A stretch of 11,228 nt of DNA from Nocardioidaceae bacterium (GTDB lineage Bacteria; Actinomycetota; Actinomycetes; Propionibacteriales; Nocardioidaceae), in the NCBI GenBank assembly GCA_020438665.1, contig JAGQUE010000499.1:1-11228 (forward strand), in the 5' to 3' direction. This document shows positions 1 to 6,033 of this stretch, piece by piece. The notes below the pieces were generated by a model. That model was not told where the DNA came from. It did not search any database and saw nothing but the letters and a program-made list of their open reading frames with translations. Made by a program: the position numbers and the translations under genes. The stretch's first letter is position 1, and every line of letters begins with the position of its first letter.

Positions 1-737
1 GCGGCAACCACCTGATCCACGCGCTCCGCCGCAACATCAACATGACGATCCTGCTGTTCAACAACCGCATCTATGGCCTCACCAAGGGCCAGTACTCCCC
101 GACGTCCGAGCCGGGCAAGGTCACGAAGTCGACGCCGATGGGGTCACTGGACCACCCGTTCAACCCGATCTCGCTGGCACTCGGCGCGGAGGGCACGTTC
201 GTGGCGCGCACCGTCGACTCCGACCGCAAGCACCTGACGGCGGTGCTGTCGGCCGCCGCCGCCCACCGCGGCACGTCGTTCGTCGAGATCTACCAGAACT
301 GCCCGATCTTCAACGACGGGGCGTTCGACGCCATCAAGAACCCCGGCACCGCCCAGGACTCCCTGGTCCGGCTCGTCCACGGGGAGCCGATCCGGTTCGG
401 CGCCCCCGACGCCGCGGGCCTGGGGTCCAAGGGACTCATCCGCGACCACGCCACCGGCGGGGTCAAGATCGCCGACGTCGCCGAGGTCGGCGAGGACGCC
501 GTGCTCGTCCACGATGCCCACAGCCCCGACTCGTCGACGGCGTTCGCGATCTCACGGCTCACCGATGTCGGCCAGCTGCACACCGCCCCGGTCGGGATCT
601 TCCGGCAGGTCGAGCGCGCCACCTATGACGACCAGGCGCGCGCACAGGTACGCCAGGCCGAGGCCGCCGCCGACGGCACCCGAGCCGAACGGCTCGCGGC
701 GCTCATCGGCGGCGGCGACACCTGGACCGTGCTCTGA
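1..737 (+). CDS. korB: 2-oxoglutarate:ferredoxin oxidoreductase subunit beta (KorB), 5'-truncated by the window edge
   Basis: This is the C-terminal part of the thiamine-diphosphate-binding beta subunit of 2-oxoglutarate:ferredoxin oxidoreductase, which with KorA converts 2-oxoglutarate and CoA to succinyl-CoA, CO2 and reduced ferredoxin in the cytoplasmic TCA cycle. The reading frame is open from base 3 and gives 244 visible residues, so roughly 100 N-terminal residues lie outside the window. The visible part opens with GNHLIHALRRN, the second half of the ThDP/Mg motif. It continues with FNNRIYGLTKGQYSPT and KVTKSTPMGSLDHPFNP, which are signatures of the KorB class. The Cys in YQNCPIFND sits where OFOR beta subunits carry the fourth [4Fe-4S] ligand; that assignment is from family knowledge. 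An internal ATG at 42 is not the start, because homology continues upstream of it. korA is expected just upstream. The gene ends in TGA 18 nt from a convergent gene. Confidence 0.95.
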   Translation, partial: GNHLIHALRRNINMTILLFNNRIYGLTKGQYSPTSEPGKVTKSTPMGSLDHPFNPISLALGAEGTFVARTVDSDRKHLTAVLSAAAAHRGTSFVEIYQNCPIFNDGAFDAIKNPGTAQDSLVRLVHGEPIRFGAPDAAGLGSKGLIRDHATGGVKIADVAEVGEDAVLVHDAHSPDSSTAFAISRLTDVGQLHTAPVGIFRQVERATYDDQARAQVRQAEAAADGTRAERLAALIGGGDTWTVL

Positions 738-752
738 GTCCCGGTCGACGCT

Positions 753-787
753 GCCTCAGAGGCGGTAGGTCCGCCAGACTCCGGAGT
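753..787. terminator. Cluster of short palindromes at the convergent korB / secreted-protein junction, possible bidirectional terminator
   Basis: Three inverted repeats lie side by side just after the korB stop and over the last codons of the convergent gene: GCCTCAGAGGC (753-763), GGCGG-TAGGT-CCGCC (761-775) and ACTCCGGAGT (778-787). The middle one forms a 5-bp G/C stem with a 5-nt loop. No U-tract follows on either strand, but many actinobacterial terminators lack one. The convergent arrangement with an 18-nt gap fits shared termination. The stems are short, so this is only a candidate. Confidence 0.3.
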
Positions 788-1145
788 AGGACGTCGCGAA
801 GCCGCCAGCGGCCTTGACCTTGGCGCGGAAGTACCAGCTGCCCCTGGCAGGGGCACCGATCCGCGCGGAATACTTGCCGGCCTTGGAGGTCTTGGTCGTC
901 TTATAGGTCTTGAAGTTGCACTTGGGCGGCTTGCAGGTGGCGCGCTGGATGATCACCTGCTTGCGGTTGTAGCCGTCGCTGACGTGGCCCTTGAAGACCA
1001 GGTGACCCTTGACCTTGACCACCTTGGAGGTCACGTTGCGGGCCGGCGCCTTGTCGGGCGCGCTCGCGTCGGCGACCGGGCTGAGGGCGAGCGGACTGAG
1101 GGCCAGGGCCCCGGCGGCCAGGATGCTTGCGATGCGGATCTTCAT
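756..1145 (-). CDS. Small secreted basic protein with a predicted Ig-like/beta-sandwich fold, function unknown
   Basis: This gene encodes 129 residues. A Sec signal peptide is clear: a basic start (MKIR), a hydrophobic core at about residues 5-24, and an ADASA site with likely cleavage after Ala29. The mature part of about 100 residues is very rich in Lys and Arg. It carries two cysteines five residues apart (C71 and C76, in CKPPKC) that could form a disulphide after export. The alternating pattern (VKGHLVFKGHV, KQVIIQRA, AGKYSARIGAPARGSWYFRAKV) resembles the single beta-sandwich repeats common in actinobacterial exported proteins; this is pattern recognition, not a family match. The ATG is supported by GGGGAGA on the minus strand a few bases upstream. 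It converges on korB and diverges from rarD, and neither neighbour suggests a function. A cell-wall or surface-binding role is possible but unproven. Confidence 0.8.
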   Translation of the reverse strand: MKIRIASILAAGALALSPLALSPVADASAPDKAPARNVTSKVVKVKGHLVFKGHVSDGYNRKQVIIQRATCKPPKCNFKTYKTTKTSKAGKYSARIGAPARGSWYFRAKVKAAGGFATSYSGVWRTYRL

Positions 1146-1169
1146 GGTCTCCCCGTGTGTCGAATCAGT

Positions 1170-1180
1170 TGACGGCGTCA
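1170..1180. promoter_or_regulatory. 11-bp palindrome in the divergent intergenic region, candidate operator
   Basis: The 132-bp gap between the divergent secreted-protein gene and rarD holds the perfect palindrome TGACG-G-CGTCA. Its near edge is 24 bp from the ATG of the secreted-protein gene, in what should be its promoter or 5' leader. Its symmetry and position suit a dimeric regulator. A palindrome this short can arise by chance, and no second copy was seen in the gap. Confidence 0.25.
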
Positions 1181-1265
1181 GTCTCCTGCCCAGCGACCGA
1201 GACCCGCAAACCTCGGTCCCTCATCCGGACGGCGCACGGAATACGGCACCGCCCGGGCGCAGCCC

Positions 1266-1278
1266 TATGCTGACCCGG
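1266..1278 (+). promoter_or_regulatory. Likely -10 box of a leaderless promoter for rarD
   Basis: TATGCT at 1266-1271 fits the actinobacterial TANNNT -10 pattern. Counting 7 nt on from its last base puts transcription start at 1278, the first base of the GTG start of rarD. There is no purine-rich ribosome-binding site in the 20 nt before the GTG. Both points agree with a leaderless mRNA, a common form in actinobacteria. A recognisable -35 box is missing: about 17 nt upstream the sequence reads ACGGCA. Confidence 0.45.
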
Positions 1279-2186
1279 TGCCGGAGTCGCGTCGTGGGTT
1301 CATCTACGGGCTCACGGCCTACACCCTCTGGGGCGCGTTCCCGCTCTACTTCCCGCTCCTGGAGCCGGCCGGGGCGATCGAGATCCTCGCCAACCGGGTG
1401 CTCTGGTCCTTCGTCGTGACCGGAGGGCTGGTCCTGGTCGCCGGTCGCATCCCGCAGTTCCGGGCCCTGTTCAGCCGATCGCGTGCGACGGGCCTGCTGG
1501 CCATCGCCGCCGTGGTGGTCAGCGTCAACTGGCTGACCTATATCTGGTCGGTGACCAACGACCACGTCGTCGAGTCCTCACTGGGCTACTTCATCAACCC
1601 GCTCGTCACCGTGGTCATGGGCATCCTCATCCTGGGCGAGCGGCTCCGCCTCACCCAGTGGCTGGCCCTCGCCGTCGCGTTCGTGGCGGTGGTGGTGCTG
1701 ACCGTCGAGTATGGCCGGCTCCCCTGGATCGCGCTGGTGCTGGCGATGTCGTTCGGCACCTACGGGCTGGCCAAGAAGGTGGCCAACGTCGGCGCCGTCG
1801 AGAGCCTCGCCTTCGAGACGATGCTGATCAGCCCGGTGGCCCTGGCCTATGTCGCGTGGCTCGCCGGTCACGGGACCCTCACCTTCGCCCACGAGGGCCC
1901 CGGTCACGCTCTGCTGTTGATGTCGACGGGCATCGCTACCGCCGTACCGCTCGCGCTGTTCGGCGCCGCCGCCACCCGGATGCCGCTGGTGACCATCGGC
2001 CTGCTGCAGTATCTCGCGCCGGTCTTCCAGTTCCTGCTGGGCGTGTTCTGGTTCCACGAGCCGATGCCGGTGGGCCGGTGGGTCGGGTTCGTCCTGGTGT
2101 GGGTGGCCCTGGCCATGCTCACCGCCGAGGCGATCACCCATCACCGCCGCCAGCTGCGGGACGCCGCCGAGGCGACGGCCGTCTGA
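1278..2186 (+). CDS. rarD: RarD family EamA/DMT-superfamily inner-membrane transporter
   Basis: The product has 302 residues, the usual RarD length, and about ten hydrophobic segments in two EamA-like halves. Family signatures are easy to see: GLTAYTLWGAFPLYFPLL near the N-terminus, ILANRVLWS in the second segment, NWLTYIWSV and SSLGYFINPL in the middle of the first half, and GLLQYLAPVFQFLLGV in the last quarter. RarD proteins are plasma-membrane permeases of the drug/metabolite superfamily. They are named for chloramphenicol sensitivity, but the physiological substrate is generally unknown, so the substrate here is open. The start is GTG at 1278; the frame would allow only longer forms with no homology, and the upstream -10 box supports a leaderless start here. 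The gene ends 9 nt from the convergent LLM oxidoreductase gene. Confidence 0.9.
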   Translation: MPESRRGFIYGLTAYTLWGAFPLYFPLLEPAGAIEILANRVLWSFVVTGGLVLVAGRIPQFRALFSRSRATGLLAIAAVVVSVNWLTYIWSVTNDHVVESSLGYFINPLVTVVMGILILGERLRLTQWLALAVAFVAVVVLTVEYGRLPWIALVLAMSFGTYGLAKKVANVGAVESLAFETMLISPVALAYVAWLAGHGTLTFAHEGPGHALLLMSTGIATAVPLALFGAAATRMPLVTIGLLQYLAPVFQFLLGVFWFHEPMPVGRWVGFVLVWVALAMLTAEAITHHRRQLRDAAEATAV

Positions 2187-2195
2187 CGTCGTCCC

Positions 2196-2987
2196 TCAGC
2201 CCGGTGACACGGCCGCCAGGAGCGGTGCCGGATCGGGATGCTCGCCGGTCGGCTGGACGATCACGCGGTCGGCCCCGGCGGCCACGAGTCTCGCGGCCCA
2301 CGCGTCGACCTGCGCCGCCAGGCCCGCTGGGGCCACGGTCGGGTCGAGCTCGGTGTAGGCATAGACCAGGCCGCGACCGGGCCGTCCCGCGTCCGCGCGC
2401 GCCTGGTCGACCAGGCCCCGAGCGCGGGTGACCACCTCGGGGTCGGTGATGCTGTCGAGCAGGACCCCATCGGCGATCTCACCGGCGAGCGAGACGGTGC
2501 GCGGGCCGCGGGCGCCGATCAGGACCACGGGCGGAACCACGGGCGGCCAGTCGAGGGCGACACCGTCGAGCCGGACATAGCGCCCGTGGACGGTCAGCCG
2601 CTGACCGGCCAGGAGATCCATGACGGCGGCGGCGTGCTCGCGCAGCAGGGTCATGGGTGAGTCGACCCGGGCCCCGGCCTGGGCCATCCAGTCCTGGATG
2701 CCGTGCCCGAGGGCGACGGTGAGCCGGCCCGGGAACATGCGCGCGACCCCGGCGATCTCCATCGCCGCCAGCGCCGGGTTGCGCAGCGGCACCGGCAGCA
2801 GCCCGATCCCGACCTCGAGCGAGGTCGACCAGGCCAGGGCGGCCGCGGCACTGGTCAGCCCACCCTGGAGGAAGCAGTCCTCCCAGAGCCAGACGTCCCG
2901 CACCCCGCTGGACTCCGCCAGCTCCACCGCGCGGCGCAGCTGTTCCGGTGGTGACTGTGGCCGGACCACCACGCCGACGTCGGTCAC
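2196..2987 (-). CDS. LLM class flavin-dependent oxidoreductase (luciferase-like, possibly F420-dependent)
   Basis: The 263-residue protein reads as a luciferase-like TIM barrel that should bind FMN or coenzyme F420. It shows LRRAVELAESSGVRDVWLWED (residues 17-37), GIGLLPVPLRNPALAAMEIA (60-79), FPGRLTVALGHG (85-96), LLREHAAAVMDLLAG (114-128) and VVLIGARGPRTVSLAGEIADG (154-174). These match, in order, the conserved blocks of the family. It is shorter than many members (300 residues or more), having a compact C-terminal part. The start is GTG at 2987: AGGAGG lies 5 nt upstream and the homology begins right there (VGVVVRP). Longer reading in the same frame runs into the neighbouring gene and lacks any resemblance. 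The substrate is unknown. Actinobacteria carry many such paralogues, often F420-dependent, and the cofactor cannot be fixed from sequence by eye. It lies downstream of the EAL-HDOD pair on the same strand. Confidence 0.88.
   Translation of the reverse strand: MTDVGVVVRPQSPPEQLRRAVELAESSGVRDVWLWEDCFLQGGLTSAAAALAWSTSLEVGIGLLPVPLRNPALAAMEIAGVARMFPGRLTVALGHGIQDWMAQAGARVDSPMTLLREHAAAVMDLLAGQRLTVHGRYVRLDGVALDWPPVVPPVVLIGARGPRTVSLAGEIADGVLLDSITDPEVVTRARGLVDQARADAGRPGRGLVYAYTELDPTVAPAGLAAQVDAWAARLVAAGADRVIVQPTGEHPDPAPLLAAVSPG
2210..2230 (+). terminator. Weak stem-loop after rarD
   Basis: Downstream of the rarD stop, CGG-CCGC can pair with GCGG-TG-CCG around a CAGGA loop. This makes a seven-pair stem with a 2-nt bulge, located inside the 3' end of the convergent gene. 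No U-run follows. It is a possible but weak terminator. Confidence 0.22.
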
Positions 2988-2992
2988 GACTG

Positions 2993-2998
2993 CCTCCT
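2993..2998 (-). promoter_or_regulatory. Strong Shine-Dalgarno site for the LLM oxidoreductase
   Basis: AGGAGG on the minus strand sits 5 nt before the GTG at 2987. It is the best ribosome-binding site in the window and decides the start of a gene whose open frame extends hundreds of bases further upstream. Confidence 0.8.
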
Positions 2999-3015
2999 CT
3001 CGACCCCGTGGACCT

Positions 3016-3030
3016 CGTCCTTCGAGGACG
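3016..3030. repeat. 15-nt perfect inverted repeat upstream of the LLM gene
   Basis: CGTCCT-TCG-AGGACG is a perfect 6-bp inverted repeat with a 3-nt centre. It lies 28 nt upstream of the LLM start codon, within the 118-nt gap to the preceding EAL-HDOD gene. It could be a DNA operator, a small hairpin in the leader, or part of a terminator for the gene upstream. Nothing in the sequence separates these options. Confidence 0.35.
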
Positions 3031-3105
3031 CGGGCACGACGGCGCCATCCTGGCACGCCGATCCGGTGGGACGTGGCCTCGCTGGTGGCGCCGGTGCGGG
3101 GACTG

Positions 3106-4371
3106 TCAGGCGGCGCGGCTCGGCGCCTTCTCCATGGCGCTGATGTGCGACATCGCCCAGGCGAACGCCATGGTGGCCACGAGCTCCACGTTGCCGAGCT
3201 CGGAGCGGATGCGGATCCCGGCCGCGGCGGCGTCCTGGTATTCCATGACGAGCCGGACCAGCTTGCCGACCCGGCCGTCGCGCGCGAAGGCCGCCTCGGC
3301 GAGCTCGGGGTCGACGTCGATGCGGTCGGCGACCTCGGTGATCGGGACGCCGAGCAGCAGGTCCAGGGCCGAGAGCAGCCCGGCGGTGAAGGCGAAACCG
3401 CGTTCGATGCCGCCGCTGGGGGCAAGCAGCTCACACATGCGTCCCCGGACCAGGGCCAGCGCCAGGGCATCGGTGCGCGGGTTGACGACCTGGCGACCGA
3501 GGACGGTGAGGGCGGCCCACTGCCGCAGCCGGACCGAGCCCATCAGCACCAGCGCCTCGCGGACGCTGTGCACCTCACGCCGCAGACCACCACCGGCGCC
3601 GAGGGACGCCAGGTGCAGCACCTGGACCACCAGCGCGGGCTCATGGCTGAGGATCTCCTCGATCCGGCCGAAGTCCAGATCCTCGTCGAGCAGCTCGGCC
3701 GCCAGCTGCACCTGCGCCAGCGCCGAGGGGGCCAGGGTGTTCCCGGTCAGCTCGACGGGGTGCTGGACCGCCGGGCCCTCGAACAGCCGGAAGCCGTTCT
3801 CGGCGGCCCAGGCGAGGTCGTCCTCGTGGAGGCAGTGGTCGGCGAGCAGCGTGACGTCGTACTCCTGGCAGCGGGCCACGAGCGCCAGCACCTGCTCGCG
3901 GGGGTTGGTGCCGATCTCGATCTTGACCACCGAGGCGATGAGGAGCAGCTCCTCGATGCCGTGGTGCCAGGCGAACTTGTCCAGAGCGAGCTCATAGCCC
4001 ACGTCGACCAGCGTCCGGCAGCGGTCGACGACCGCGGCGTCGCGACTGAGCTCCGACGGGATCTCCAGCACCGTACGCCGGCCCGGTGGCGCCACCGGGT
4101 CCGTGCCGGTCAGCAAGTCGCCACCCGGCTGGCAGTAGACGAGGGTGTCGCCAAAGAGGAGGTCGACGTCGAGCGGCATCTCGCCGGTCGAGTCGGTGAC
4201 GGTGACAGCGTCCTGCGGACACGGCGAACCGTCGTCGGCGGCCGGGGGCGCCTGGATCAGCTCGAATCCCACGACGTGGTCGTCCAGCCCGATGATGGGC
4301 TGTCGGCCCACCACCCGGTGGAGGACCATGGGGGGGTCGGACGCCGTCACGTGGTCACGCTGGTCTGCCAT
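3106..4371 (-). CDS. EAL-HDOD signalling protein, downstream paralogue, degenerate EAL domain
   Basis: This 421-residue cytoplasmic protein has an N-terminal EAL-type domain (about 18-208) and a C-terminal HDOD domain (about 213-415), the COG3434-type architecture. The EAL entry motif is HRVVGRQPI followed by GFELIQ, which keeps Glu37 where the EAL glutamate is expected. Asp131 (ALDKF) and Lys150 (VVKIEIG) match metal-site and catalytic-lysine positions, but the second Asp of DDF is Lys. The later AEGVE-type glutamate is replaced (LLADHCLHE), so hydrolysis of c-di-GMP is unlikely, although binding is possible. The HDOD part shows ILSHEPALVVQVLHLAS, EVHSVREALVLMGSVRLRQW and FTAGLLSALDLLLG, and lacks an HD metal signature. 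The start is ATG at 4371; a GGGAGGG tract about 10 nt upstream is a rather distant Shine-Dalgarno site. It is a tandem paralogue of the gene at 4542-5789. Likely role: c-di-GMP-related sensing or scaffolding. Confidence 0.88.
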   Translation of the reverse strand: MADQRDHVTASDPPMVLHRVVGRQPIIGLDDHVVGFELIQAPPAADDGSPCPQDAVTVTDSTGEMPLDVDLLFGDTLVYCQPGGDLLTGTDPVAPPGRRTVLEIPSELSRDAAVVDRCRTLVDVGYELALDKFAWHHGIEELLLIASVVKIEIGTNPREQVLALVARCQEYDVTLLADHCLHEDDLAWAAENGFRLFEGPAVQHPVELTGNTLAPSALAQVQLAAELLDEDLDFGRIEEILSHEPALVVQVLHLASLGAGGGLRREVHSVREALVLMGSVRLRQWAALTVLGRQVVNPRTDALALALVRGRMCELLAPSGGIERGFAFTAGLLSALDLLLGVPITEVADRIDVDPELAEAAFARDGRVGKLVRLVMEYQDAAAAGIRIRSELGNVELVATMAFAWAMSHISAMEKAPSRAA

Positions 4372-4541
4372 GGGCGCGTGGCCCTCCCATCCGCACGAGG
4401 GGGTTGTCCCCTGCCATCGGTCGGCCGGAGCCGGATCTGAGCCCGATGGGGCCGTCGCGAGGGAAAACCCGCAGTGGTCCAGGCAGGGGTTGACCGGAAC
4501 AGATGGCTGTGCTGCGGCGTTCGGTGGGGGTCTGCTCCCGG
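4372..4541 (-). promoter_or_regulatory. Gap between the EAL-HDOD paralogues with a 7-bp inverted repeat
   Basis: The 170-nt gap has no credible gene. It contains TGACCGG (4491-4497) and CCGGTCA (4538-4544), a 7-bp inverted repeat with a 40-nt spacer whose one arm covers the stop codon of the upstream paralogue. Nearer the downstream gene is AGGGG-ACAAC-CCCCT, a 5-bp stem that lies shortly before the Shine-Dalgarno site. The gap may hold a terminator for the first gene, a promoter for the second, or both. I could not identify convincing -35 and -10 boxes. Confidence 0.3.
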
Positions 4542-5789
4542 TCAGTCGAGTGCCGAGGCCCGCTCGATCGCGTTGATGTTGGACACCGCCCAGGCGAAGG
4601 CGCCGGCCGCCATCAGGTCGATGTCGGTGATGTCCGGTCCGGGTTGGTCGGCCTCGACCGCGTCCTGGTAGCGGGCCGCCAGCCCCACCAGGGCACCGAC
4701 GCGCCCCTCCCGGTGGAACGCCGCGGCGGAGAGCTCCTGGTCGACGTCGATACGGTGCTCGACCACCAGGGTCGGGACCCCGAGCAGGCGGTCGAGTGCC
4801 GACAGCAGCCCTGCCGTGAACGCATACCCGGCGTCGAGCCCGCGGGGCTTGGCCAGCAGGGCGCACATCCGGGCGCGGGTGAGCGCGACGGTCAGGGCGT
4901 CGGTGCGCGGGTTGGCGACGTTGCGGCCCAGCACCGCCATCGCTGCCCACTGCCGCAGCCGCATCGTGCCCATGACGACCAGGGCCTCGCGGATGCTGTG
5001 CACCTCGCGGCGCAGTCCGCCACCGGCGCCGAGCGAGGCCTCGTGGAGCACCTGGACCACCAGCGCGGGCTCGTGGTTGAGGATCTGCTCGACCCGAGCG
5101 AAGTCCACCCGCTCGTCGAGCAGCTCCGCGGCCAGCTGGACCTGACCGAGCGCGGACGGGGCCAGGGCACCGTCCGGCTCCACGGGGCGTTGCACCGCGG
5201 GTCCGGAGAACAGCTCGAAGCCCGTACGACCAGCCCAGGCCAGGTCGTCGGCGGTCTGCGCGCCGCTCGCCATCAACGTGACGTCGAACGGCCCCACGGC
5301 GTCGACCAGGTCCGCTGCCTGCTCACGGGTCAGCCCCTCGAGGTCGATGCGGACCAGGCTCGCCACGTCGGCGAGCGCCGCCAGCTCCGGACGCCACTCG
5401 CGCAGCTCCACCGCGACGGGATAGCCGTCAGCGGCCAGGCGGAGGGCATGATCGAGGGTCTGCGGAGCGCTGAGGAGCTCGTGGCTGACCTCGAGCATCG
5501 ACCGCCGCGGCGGCAGCGTCACCGGCACAGCACCGGCCAGCACCTCCGGCCAGGGTCGGCAATAGAGCTGCTTGTCACCGACGAGCGCGCCGATGTCGAA
5601 CGCCGCGTCGTCGGCCATCACCTCGGCGGTGAAGGTGGGCCCATAGGGACCGATCGCCGTCGGGGTGGCCGAGGTCTGGCGGAAGACCATGCGGAAGGCG
5701 ACGAGGTGGTCGTCCTTGGCAACGATCGGCTGGCGGGCCACCACCCGGTGCACACCGAGGGTCGCGACGGCGTCGGGGTTCTGTGTCAT
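4542..5789 (-). CDS. EAL-HDOD signalling protein, upstream paralogue, EAL domain without catalytic residues
   Basis: The product has 415 residues and the same layout as its neighbour: an EAL-derived domain (about 14-204) and an HDOD domain (about 209-410). The N-terminal HRVVARQPI block is preserved, but the EAL glutamate is replaced by Arg33 (AFRMVF). The DDF aspartate region reads VELREW, the catalytic lysine position is Arg147 (LVRIDL), and the late glutamate is gone (LMASGAQT). It should therefore be catalytically dead, and probably a poor c-di-GMP binder. The HDOD half (ILNHEPALVVQVLHEAS, EVHSIREALVVMGTMRLRQW, FTAGLLSALDRLLG) is about 80% identical by eye to the downstream copy. The start is ATG at 5789, with AAGGAG 5 nt upstream. 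It is the first gene after the hairpin that ends the nuo-side operon, so a promoter is expected in 5790-5997. Heterodimer formation with the paralogue is a plausible inference. Confidence 0.88.
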   Translation of the reverse strand: MTQNPDAVATLGVHRVVARQPIVAKDDHLVAFRMVFRQTSATPTAIGPYGPTFTAEVMADDAAFDIGALVGDKQLYCRPWPEVLAGAVPVTLPPRRSMLEVSHELLSAPQTLDHALRLAADGYPVAVELREWRPELAALADVASLVRIDLEGLTREQAADLVDAVGPFDVTLMASGAQTADDLAWAGRTGFELFSGPAVQRPVEPDGALAPSALGQVQLAAELLDERVDFARVEQILNHEPALVVQVLHEASLGAGGGLRREVHSIREALVVMGTMRLRQWAAMAVLGRNVANPRTDALTVALTRARMCALLAKPRGLDAGYAFTAGLLSALDRLLGVPTLVVEHRIDVDQELSAAAFHREGRVGALVGLAARYQDAVEADQPGPDITDIDLMAAGAFAWAVSNINAIERASALD

Positions 5790-5997
5790 CAGCGCTCCTT
5801 CCCGCTAGGGATCGGTCCGCGCGAGCCCGACCTGAGGGACCGCGGCCCAGTTGGGCAGCGGCGCGACTGACCATGTCAGCAGCGTGGCCGCGTTGTCGCC
5901 ATGTCGTCGTGCTCGATGCCGTTGATGATCCAGAAGCTAGAAGACGGCCAGGTAGACAGCCCACGACCGGCACCCGTCCTGGGCGGGACCTTCGCTC
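5790..5997 (-). promoter_or_regulatory. Leader and promoter region of the EAL-HDOD pair
   Basis: This roughly 200-nt stretch carries no supportable gene. At its gene-proximal end is AAGGAG (5795-5800), a good ribosome-binding site for the ATG at 5789. Near 5930-5945 there is a patch less GC-rich than the surroundings with TAGCTT on the minus strand, which fits the TANNNT -10 pattern; no matching -35 was found. The transcription start is therefore only loosely placed. Confidence 0.35.
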
Positions 5998-6032
5998 GGG
6001 CGCTCCTTCAGCTGGGAGAGTCGGAGCAGCCC
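5998..6032 (-). terminator. Long stem-loop directly after the membrane-protein gene, likely end of the nuo-side operon
   Basis: GGGC-GCTCC (5998-6006) pairs with GGAGC-A-GCCC (6023-6032), giving nine base pairs with one bulged A and a 16-nt loop. On the minus strand the stem begins one nucleotide after the TGA of the membrane-protein gene. No U-tract follows, which is common for actinobacterial stem-loop terminators. The position at the end of a run of coupled genes makes a terminator or mRNA 3'-end stabiliser the best reading. Confidence 0.45.
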
Positions 6033-6033
6033 C

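Noticed and set aside
144..622. Minus-strand open frames opposite korB
   Set aside because: These are GC-rich shadow frames of a gene with strong KorB signatures; they have repetitive Gly/Asp/Arg composition and no start signals.
2988..3470. N-terminal extension of the LLM oxidoreductase frame into the EAL-HDOD gene, suggesting a fusion
   Set aside because: The strong AGGAGG and GTG at 2987, together with homology starting there, show the extension is an open frame without function; it overlaps the paralogue in another frame.
2620..4440. 606-codon plus-strand open frame
   Set aside because: It is long only because stops are rare in GC-rich antisense frames. It runs opposite the LLM and EAL-HDOD genes, whose motifs are unmistakable, and its own composition is low-complexity.
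3106..5789. Recent duplication or mobile-element-driven amplification of the EAL-HDOD genes
   Set aside because: There are no flanking direct or inverted repeats and no transposase, and the EAL halves have diverged too far for a recent copy event.
4503..5870. 455-codon plus-strand open frame
   Set aside because: It is antisense to the upstream EAL-HDOD gene, with shadow composition rich in His, Gln and Asp-Arg repeats.
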